From Rhodanobacteraceae bacterium (GTDB lineage Bacteria > Pseudomonadota > Gammaproteobacteria > Xanthomonadales > SZUA-5): a stretch of 32,052 nucleotides of DNA. Of the stretch, positions 7,345-14,030 are shown piece after piece (the stretch's first letter is position 1; each line of letters opens with the position of its first letter). The DNA is taken from assembly GCA_016717705.1 (NCBI GenBank), contig JADKFD010000053.1, positions 1 to 32,052 on the forward strand, read 5' to 3'. Made by a program: the position numbers and the translations under genes. The notes beneath the pieces are model-generated. The model was not told the origin of the DNA. It did no database searches and saw only the letters and a list, made by a program, of their open reading frames with translations.

Positions 7345-8598
7345 TCAGATCACCTTCGCCGCAATCGGGCCGACGTCGCGCAGCAGGCTCTCGGCAATCG
7401 GGCCGCTGCGACGCATCTGCGCTTCGCGCGCAAGCTGACGATTGACGATGCGCCAGTCCAGATCCATGAAAGTCAGTGGCTGCAACGTGCCGGCAATGGC
7501 TTCGCGCAGCGTGCGCTGCAGCGAGGCCTTGGTGATGGCGCGGCCGCCGAGTCCGGCGACCACGGTGTAGCCGTGCAACTGCAATCCGGACAAGGCCAGT
7601 CGCACATCGGTCGACACCACGCCGCCGAGGCCCACGCAAAAGCTCTTTTCCAGCACGACGACGTTGGTCGCGTGCTGCAGGGCGGTGCGCACCGCAGCCA
7701 GCGGGAATGGACGGAAGGACTGGATTCCCAGCACGCCGATGCGGATTCCGTCTGCGCGCATGTCGTCGATGGTGTCCTTCAACGTGCCGATGACCGAGCC
7801 CAGCGCCACCACGATGGTGTCCGCGTCGGCGGTCAGATAGCCGCGCACCAGTCCACCCGATGCGCGACCAAAGCGATCGGCAAACTCCTCGGAAATGCGC
7901 GGGATCACGTCCAGCGCGGTCAACTGCTTGGCGTGTGCGAGGTAGCGGACTTCCATGAACGCCTCGGGGCCGACCATGGCACCGATCGACACCGGCTCGG
8001 CCGGATCGAGCACCTGGCGAGGCTCGTACGGTGGCAGGAAGGCGTCGACCTCAGCCTGTTTCGGGATATCGACGCGCTCGTAGGCGTGGGTGAGGATGAA
8101 GCCATCCATGCACACCATCACCGGCATCGACAGTTCCTCGGCCAGCTTGAAGGCCTGGATGTGCAGGTCGAGCGCCTCCTGATTGCTCTCGGCGAACAGC
8201 TGGATCCAGCCGCAGTCGCGCTGGCTCATCGAATCGCTGTGGTCGTTCCAGATGTTGATCGGCGCGCCGATGGCGCGGTTGGCGATGGTCATCACGATCG
8301 GCAGGCCCAGGCCGGACGCGTTGTACACCGCCTCGGCCATGAACAGCAGACCCTGGCTGGCGGTCGCGGTGTAAGTGCGGGCGCCGGTGGCCGATGAGCC
8401 GATCGCCACGCTCATCGCAGCGAACTCGCTCTCGACATTGATGAACTCGCAATCGGCAACCTGTCCGCTCTTCACCATCTCGCCCAGCCCTTCGACGATG
8501 TGGGTCTGCGGCGAGATCGGATAGGCGCAGATGACTTCGGGCCGACACAAGGCCACGGCCTCGGCGACCGCGCGCGAGCCTTCCATTTGCCTAAGCAT
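7345..8598 (-). CDS. 2-oxoacid:acceptor oxidoreductase, alpha subunit
   Basis: The 417-residue alpha subunit is of the PorA type (pyrimidine-binding domain plus domain II). The near-N-terminal YPISPQTHIVEGL, then INVESEFAAMSVAIGSSATG, ATASQGLLFMAEAVYNASG and NDHSDSMSQRDCGW are family hallmarks. The C-terminal third (VVALGSVIGTLKDTIDDM, GVLGIQSFRPFP) is the transketolase C-terminal-like domain. I take ATG 8598 as the start because GGAGGAG lies seven bases upstream. This overlaps the end of the gamma gene by eight bases (ATGCTTAG). A second ATG four codons in (8586) is possible. Together with the gamma and beta genes it should form the catalytic core, which oxidises a 2-oxoacid with CoA and feeds electrons to the iron-sulfur clusters. 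Confidence 0.9.
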   Translation of the reverse strand: MLRQMEGSRAVAEAVALCRPEVICAYPISPQTHIVEGLGEMVKSGQVADCEFINVESEFAAMSVAIGSSATGARTYTATASQGLLFMAEAVYNASGLGLPIVMTIANRAIGAPINIWNDHSDSMSQRDCGWIQLFAESNQEALDLHIQAFKLAEELSMPVMVCMDGFILTHAYERVDIPKQAEVDAFLPPYEPRQVLDPAEPVSIGAMVGPEAFMEVRYLAHAKQLTALDVIPRISEEFADRFGRASGGLVRGYLTADADTIVVALGSVIGTLKDTIDDMRADGIRIGVLGIQSFRPFPLAAVRTALQHATNVVVLEKSFCVGLGGVVSTDVRLALSGLQLHGYTVVAGLGGRAITKASLQRTLREAIAGTLQPLTFMDLDWRIVNRQLAREAQMRRSGPIAESLLRDVGPIAAKVI

Positions 8599-9172
8599 GG
8601 GACAGCTCCTCCATTTCGCGCTGAATGAATGCAAAGGCCTCGGCCGCTGCAGCGACGTTGTTCTCGGCGACCTTGCCGCTCAACTTGGTACGGATCGCGT
8701 GATCGACCGCTTCGAGCGTGATCAACCCCGACAGCGCGGCAAAACCACCGAGCAACACCGCATTGGGCAAGGGCCGTCCGACGTGCTTGAGCGCGATCTC
8801 GGTCGCCGGCACGGTGACCAGGCGTTCGTGGCGAAAGCGCGCTTCGATATCGGCCAGGCCGAGATCGTGAAAGCTGCGCTTGCTGTTGATCAGCACGTAA
8901 CCGTCAGGTTGCAGACCCTGGAACACATCGACCTGATGCAACAGCGTCGGGTCCTGGACGATCAGCACATCGGGCGCCAGGATCGGCTCGCGCAGACGGA
9001 TCTCCTGATCATCGATGCGGCAATAGGCAATCACCGGCGCGCCGGTGCGTTCCGAGCCGAAGCTTGGAAAGGCCTGCGCATGTCGCCCCTGTTCGAAAGC
9101 GGCGATCGACAGCATCTCTGCCGCGGTGACCACGCCCTGACCGCCGCGGCCATGAATCCGGATCTGCAACAT
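8591..9172 (-). CDS. 2-oxoacid:acceptor oxidoreductase, gamma subunit
   Basis: The 193-residue gamma subunit of the POR family is the first gene of the four-gene operon. It opens with IRIHGRGGQGVVTAAEML, the classic gamma-subunit signature, followed by AFPSFGSERTGAPV and PNAVLLGGFAAL. In POR enzymes this domain contributes to CoA binding and subunit contacts. The start at ATG 9172 is supported by an AGGAG eight bases upstream; the longer reading begins in low-complexity intergenic DNA. Upstream lies a 199-base space shared with the divergent carboxypeptidase pseudogene, which is where the operon promoter should be; I could not pick out a convincing -10/-35 pair. A short inverted repeat (CTCGA-TTG-TCGAG, around 9202-9214) sits there. 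Confidence 0.9.
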   Translation of the reverse strand: MLQIRIHGRGGQGVVTAAEMLSIAAFEQGRHAQAFPSFGSERTGAPVIAYCRIDDQEIRLREPILAPDVLIVQDPTLLHQVDVFQGLQPDGYVLINSKRSFHDLGLADIEARFRHERLVTVPATEIALKHVGRPLPNAVLLGGFAALSGLITLEAVDHAIRTKLSGKVAENNVAAAAEAFAFIQREMEELSHA

Positions 9173-9371
9173 CAGATCTGCTCCTGCCTGTTCGCAATGA
9201 CTCGATTGTCGAGGATTGGAAAATCGGGGCATTGATTCAGAGCAAGCCCTGGCACGCCCGGGCAGCGCGAGCCCAGCGCGCCAGGACCCCGGCGCTCGCA
9301 CGGCGCCGCGCGCCTACCCGAGCGTCCAGGAAGCGGCAATATCCGTCCCCACTCTCGCCGACGGCCTTGTC

Positions 9372-11136
9372 ATGAATTTTCGACTGTCCCTGCTTGCATC
9401 GCTGGTCATTGCATTGGCGCCGGGCGGGTCGGCAGCCACGCTCACCACCCACGCCGAGCGCACTGATTTCAAGCAGACCGGCCGCTATGCAGAAACCATC
9501 GAGCTGTGTACCGCGTTTGCGCAGGAGTACCCGGACGCCGTTCGCTGCGAGGAATTCGGCCGCTCCCCGGAGGGCAGGCCGCTGCTGTCGCTCATTGTCA
9601 GCCATGCCGCGCTGACGCCCGAGTCCGCGCACGAGCAGCAGTTGCCAGTGGTCCTGTTCCAGGGCGGCATTCACGCCGGCGAGATCGACGGCAAGGACGC
9701 CGGCTTCCTGGCACTGCGCCAACTGCTTGAGGGCAAGGCTCTGCCCGGGGCCCTGGACCAACTGGTGCTGGTGTTCGTGCCGGTGTTCAATGTCGATGGT
9801 CACGAACGTTTCGGCGCCTGGAATCGACCCAACCAGCGCGGTCCGGAGCAGATGGGCTGGCGCACGACGGCGCAGAACTAGAACCTCAATCGGGACTACG
9901 CCAAGGCGCAAACGCCGGAAATGCAGGCGATGTTGCGACTGATCGGGCGTTGGGACCCGATCGTCTACACCGATCTCCACGTGACTGACGGCGCGCAGTT
10001 CGAGCACGATGTGTCAATCACACTGGAGCCGGTTTACTCCGGCGACATCGAGCTGCGCAAGGCGGGCCTGGCACTGCGTGGCGAACTGATCGACAAGCTG
10101 GCCACGCAGGGCTCATTGCCGCTGCCCTTTTACCCATCCTTCGTCGATCACTGACGACCCGCAATCCGGTTTCGACGCCGGCGTCGCACCGCCGCGTTTC
10201 TCGACCGGCTACATGACCCTGCGCAACCGCTTCGGCGTTTTGGTGGAAACGCACTCGTGGAAGGACTACAAGACGCGCGTTCGGGTCACCCGCAACACCG
10301 TCATCGACCTGATCGAGGCGACCGTCGCCCACGGACAAGATTGGCTCAAGCTGGCGCAGGCGGCCGACGCGCGCGCCCGCACACTCGGCGCGAGCAGCGT
10401 GCCGCTGGTCTACAAGGCGCAGGGCGAAGGCCATCTGATCGATTTTCGCGGCTATGCCTACACGCGCAAGCCGTCGGCGGTTTCCGGCGCGCTGGTGACC
10501 CGTTACGACGAGCGCACGCCGCAGATCTGGAAGATTCCGCTGCGCGACGACGTGCGGGCGACGCTCAGCGTGACCGCGCCTGCTGCGGGCTATATCGTTC
10601 CGGCCGCGCACGCGCAGTGGGTCGCCGAGCGCCTTGCCCTGCACGGCGTGGAGTTTCGCAGGATCGACAAGGCCATCGAAGACGCCGACACGCAGACCTT
10701 CCGCGCGAACAAAGCGAGTTTTGGCGCCGCCCCCGTCGAAAACCACCAGACCTTGACGCTGGAGGGCGAATGGAAGGCCGAGCCGCGCGACGTCCCGGCC
10801 GGATCGCTGTTTGTCCCGATCGCACAGGCCAAAGCCAGGCTGGTGGTCGCCCTGCTGGAGCCGCAGGCACCCGATTCCTACGCCGCCTGGGGTGAATTCA
10901 ACAGTGCGTTCGAGCGCAAGGAATACATGGAGGACTATGTCGCGGAAGACATCGGCGCGGCCATGCTCAAGAACGACCCCGCCGTTGCCGCCGAATTCAA
11001 CCGGCGCCTGGCGACCGATCCCGCTTTCGCCGCCGATCCTGCCGCACGCCTCGATTTCTTTGCGCGCCGGCATGCGTCATTTGACGAGCGCTACAACCTT
11101 TATCCGGTACTGCGCGTCAACACCGTACCGAATTAG
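9372..11136 (+). pseudogene. M14 family zinc carboxypeptidase, broken by a stop codon and a frameshift
   Basis: The gene would encode a secreted M14 metallopeptidase of about 587 residues. It begins with a signal peptide (MNFRLSLLASLVIALAPGGSA) from ATG 9372. The zinc residues are recognisable: GGIHAGEIDGKDAG (HxxE) near codons 98-111 and TDLHVTDG (third ligand) after the first lesion. ETHSWKDYKTRV is the likely site of the catalytic Glu. Lesion 1 is an in-frame TAG at 9879-9881 within TTAQN-stop-NLNRDY, where homologues would have an ordinary codon (probably Tyr). Lesion 2 is a +1 shift at about 10150, after YPSFVD, where the frame moves to TDDPQSGFDAG. The rest is open to TAG 11134-11136. 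Two independent lesions make true decay more likely than a single sequencing error. The remaining protein is intact enough to suggest recent inactivation. Confidence 0.8.
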
Positions 11137-11137
11137 A

Positions 11138-11226
11138 TCTGGAGTGCGCCGGCTCGCCGGCGCTTTGGATGCGCTCGGGACCGGCTGGGTCTTATCCGAA
11201 AGCGGTGGCAAGCCACCCCACTCCAA
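11138..11226. repeat. REP-like double hairpin, family F, between convergent genes
   Basis: Outer GGAGTG and CACTCC arms enclose two perfect hairpins: GCGCCGG-CTCG-CCGGCGC at 11146-11163 and GGTGG-CAAG-CCACC at 11204-11217. The flanks CTTTGGA and CGAAAG are also roughly complementary across the element. It lies between the convergent carboxypeptidase pseudogene and beta-lactamase gene, and could serve as a two-way transcription end. Similar 'GGAGTGCG...' elements are, to my recollection, common in Xanthomonadales genomes. Confidence 0.65.
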
Positions 11227-11232
11227 ATGCTC

Positions 11233-12144
11233 TCAACCGATCCATCCGGCCGCTATCCGCCCCACTTCGGCCAACACCGCGTCATCCTCCGGCCGCGTAT
11301 TTTCAAAGTAGCCGCTGGCCTCGTAATAGGCGGCGATCACCAGCGGGGCGCGACCCGGTGGCCAGACGATGGCGACGTCGTTGTGCTTGTTGGGCATGCC
11401 GGGTGCCACGCCGGTGCCGGTCTTGTCGCCGGCGCGCCAATCCGGCGGCAAGCCGGCGCGCAGGCGTTTCTTGCCGGTTTCGGTGGCGATCATCCATTGC
11501 GTCAAGCTCGCGCGGGCGCTGGTCGACAACAGCTCGCCGGTCATGATGCGTGCGACGCTGTCGGCCATCGCTCGCGGTGTGGTGGTGTCGCGCGTCTCGC
11601 CCGCCGGCACCAGATTCATCTCCGGCTCGATGCGATCGATGCGGGTGATGGCATCGCCCATCTGGCGCAGGATGGCGGTGAACCCTGCGGGCCCTCCGAG
11701 TAATCGCAGCAACAAATTGGCGGCGACATTGTCGCTGGTCAGTTGTGCGGCTTCGGCCAGTTCGCCGATCCGCATGCCGCCCTTGTCCAGATTCGCTCCG
11801 GTGACTGGAGCGTGCGGCACCAGGTCGGCTTTGCCGTATTCGATGAAGGTGTCCAGTTTCAAGCGCCCCGCATCGGCCTCACGCAGGATGGCCGCGGCGA
11901 GCAGCAACTTGAAGGTCGAACACAGGCCGAAGCGTTCGTCGGACCGATGACCCGTGGTCCGGCCCGATCCAGTGTCGAGCAAAAGCACGCCCAGACGTCC
12001 GCCTGATGCCGCCTCAAGAGCCGCCAGGGCTTGGTCGGCCGCATTGGGCACGTTGGGGCGGCTCGCCCAACTGGCGAAAGCGGCCAGCAAGGACATCGAA
12101 GCCAAACCGCGAACGGCGGATCTGCGTGCCAAGTCGACCTTCAT
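11233..12144 (-). CDS. Class A beta-lactamase, L2-like
   Basis: The 303-residue periplasmic serine hydrolase should open the beta-lactam ring of penicillins and cephalosporins. All active-site motifs are present: Ser76-Thr-Phe-Lys79 (S70xxK), Ser137-Asp-Asn139 (SDN), Glu173-Pro-Glu-Met-Asn177 (the E166...N170 box) and Lys241-Thr-Gly243 (KTG). Stretches such as GRLGVLLLDTGSGR, ERFGLCSTFK and RDTTTPRAMA resemble the L2 enzyme of Stenotrophomonas. The N-terminus has a twin arginine (LARRSAVRGLASMSLLAAFA), so Tat export is possible, as for L2. Start ATG 12144 has a GGAG at a good distance. No ampR-type LysR gene is divergent from it; the gene upstream on the same strand encodes a membrane protein, so AmpR-style induction is not supported here. 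The spectrum cannot be predicted from sequence. Confidence 0.92.
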   Translation of the reverse strand: MKVDLARRSAVRGLASMSLLAAFASWASRPNVPNAADQALAALEAASGGRLGVLLLDTGSGRTTGHRSDERFGLCSTFKLLLAAAILREADAGRLKLDTFIEYGKADLVPHAPVTGANLDKGGMRIGELAEAAQLTSDNVAANLLLRLLGGPAGFTAILRQMGDAITRIDRIEPEMNLVPAGETRDTTTPRAMADSVARIMTGELLSTSARASLTQWMIATETGKKRLRAGLPPDWRAGDKTGTGVAPGMPNKHNDVAIVWPPGRAPLVIAAYYEASGYFENTRPEDDAVLAEVGRIAAGWIG

Positions 12145-12269
12145 GTTCAAGCTCCAGAGTGGTGACCGTGCAGACTGAACCATGCGCCGGGGGAGGCCAA
12201 TATGCCTCGCAAGTTCAGGCAGAGTCAGGCGGCGGTCTGACCGCGCGCTGGCGATCTCCCCTGAAGCTC

Positions 12270-12701
12270 TCAGGTGCGCGTGATGAACGAACGCCCCAAT
12301 TCGCCCGGACGGCCATGGGCAGAGGAAAAGAAGGCCACCACAAACACCGCGGCGAGCAGCAGGTCGACAGCGCCGGCGGCGAGCAGCAGTTTGGTGCCGG
12401 CACCGCCATGGTAGACGGCGACGCTGGCTGCGAAGTATGCCGATTTGCCAATTACGCCAGCCACCAGCACGGCGCGGCGCGACTCGGAAAGCGCCGCGGC
12501 CAACGCGTAGGCCAGGCCCCATGCGATCACGTTGATCCAGGTGCAGCGATAGAAAAACAGCTGCATCGGGTCATCGAGTGCCAGCGTCGAGGTGTACAGC
12601 TGCGCAAAGTGCTGCATCGGGTTCCAAAGCGCCGTGACACCGCCAAGCACATTCCACAGCGCTGCAAGAGCCAGCCATCGCGTGATCCATTGCGCGCTCA
12701 T
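12270..12701 (-). CDS. Four-helix integral membrane protein of unknown function
   Basis: The 143-residue protein has four predicted membrane segments (about residues 5-25, 48-70, 77-97 and 104-126), with short loops and few charges. The start at ATG 12701 is preceded by GGAGG at seven to eight bases. Residues such as WNVLGGVTALWNP and FFYRCTWINVIAWG suggest a small conserved inner-membrane family, which I cannot name. It lies 125 bases upstream of the beta-lactamase gene on the same strand, so read-through is possible, but nothing links the two functionally. Confidence 0.7.
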   Translation of the reverse strand: MSAQWITRWLALAALWNVLGGVTALWNPMQHFAQLYTSTLALDDPMQLFFYRCTWINVIAWGLAYALAAALSESRRAVLVAGVIGKSAYFAASVAVYHGGAGTKLLLAAGAVDLLLAAVFVVAFFSSAHGRPGELGRSFITRT

Positions 12702-12785
12702 CGGAATCCTCCGCTGTGGTCAGGCCACATTAGCGCAACAAGCCAGGCCCAAACGCAATGCCGGCAGCGCGACTGGCAGCGGTCG

Positions 12786-14030
12786 ATGCCGCCGCTGCGC
12801 TATCGTCCACGCCCGACCGAGTTTTCAGACGCGCATCCATTGACGGATTCCCCAGCGGCAAACATCGACGCGCTCGATACCCGGCAACGCATCTGGCTGG
12901 GACTGCTGGCCTTGATGCCCGGCGGCATCGGCAGTGACGCACTCGAGCGAATTTGCCGCATCGGCTCGATGGCAAGCCTGCCGAAGCCATCGACCAGCAA
13001 GGAAACCATCGACGAGTTCGCCCGTCTCGGCATTGCGCTGGTCCAGGATGCCAACGCTGGAATCCGCCTGAAGGACGATCTCTGGCGTCGCGCGGGCCTG
13101 GACTACCTGATCGACAGCGGTGTCGCCGGGCGTTGGGTCATCAGGTTCATTGGCGCACAGCTGGAATTGCTGTGGAACCGGCACCACGCCTACATGTTGC
13201 CCAGGCCGGTAGTACTGGGCATGCGACTGGCGATGCTCGGCGGTTGTGATCGCAAGAGCCTGGCGCGCGCCTGTGGGCAGTTCAATGGCTACGAGGTCGA
13301 AAGCGCACTGGTCGCCTCCAGCTTCGAAATCCTGGTGGCGCCGGTGGACGATGCGCAACTGTTGCGTCTGCACACGTCGGTGCGCCTGGACATCTGCCTG
13401 CGGCAGCTGTCCGCCGAATTGCGTACGCCCGATCCGAGCAGCAATTTCTGGCATCGGCACGCCGTGGCCTGCATGGATCAGGTACCCGATGGCCATCAGA
13501 CCAACCCCGTCCTCGCACAGCATGCCTTGCTGCGACTCGATCTGGATGAAGTCCTGCGCTTTGCCGGCCCGGACGCCGCCCCACTGGCAGCCGGCGCCCA
13601 GACCGCGGTCATCGGCGACTGCGCCGGAGCACTGGCAACGCTGCAATCAGCCTGGGAAGCGCATGCGCCGCGCGCGGGTCTGGTGCGGGCGCCGCTGCTC
13701 GGCAGCGTGGGCCTGTTGCACGCACTCGCGCTGGCGGCCGATCCAACTGCAGCGCATTTGACGCAACTGAACAAGTTGGTACGCGGCTACGATCCCGGCG
13801 CCAGCTACGGCATCGGTGAGGCAGTCACTGAACTCGGACTGTTTGCGCGGGTCAGCGCGCAGGCGCAGCCATGGGCGCCCAAATCGGGCATGAGCGAGCC
13901 GACGCTGTTTGTCGGCTGGACTCAGTTGCTGCTGTGCCACTGGACCGAGCAATCGCCGCCGAAAGCGCTGGCCAGCTGGGCCGCCCGCATCCTGCCGGAC
14001 CTGCGCAGCGCGCTGGCACTGGATGGCTGA
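12786..14030 (+). CDS. Unrecognised protein encoded just upstream of, and overlapping, the SNF2 helicase gene
   Basis: This 414-residue soluble protein matches no family I recognise. The N-terminal 100 residues (TRQRIWLGLLALMPGGIGSD, then a short helical region) could hold a winged-helix-like fold, and the remainder is helical, Ala/Leu rich and repeat-like. No catalytic motif is evident. The start is uncertain: ATG 12786 and TTG 12840 are both in frame and neither has a good ribosome site. Its stop overlaps the ATG of the helicase gene by eight bases (ATGGCTGA), which implies translational coupling and a shared task. It may be an accessory or substrate-recognition partner of the helicase; this is inference from gene order only. 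Confidence 0.65.
   Translation: MPPLRYRPRPTEFSDAHPLTDSPAANIDALDTRQRIWLGLLALMPGGIGSDALERICRIGSMASLPKPSTSKETIDEFARLGIALVQDANAGIRLKDDLWRRAGLDYLIDSGVAGRWVIRFIGAQLELLWNRHHAYMLPRPVVLGMRLAMLGGCDRKSLARACGQFNGYEVESALVASSFEILVAPVDDAQLLRLHTSVRLDICLRQLSAELRTPDPSSNFWHRHAVACMDQVPDGHQTNPVLAQHALLRLDLDEVLRFAGPDAAPLAAGAQTAVIGDCAGALATLQSAWEAHAPRAGLVRAPLLGSVGLLHALALAADPTAAHLTQLNKLVRGYDPGASYGIGEAVTELGLFARVSAQAQPWAPKSGMSEPTLFVGWTQLLLCHWTEQSPPKALASWAARILPDLRSALALDG

Noticed and set aside
9881..9881. Selenocysteine or pyrrolysine at the premature stop of the M14 gene
   Set aside because: The codon is TAG, no SECIS-like or pyrrolysine genes are seen, and a second frameshift lies downstream.
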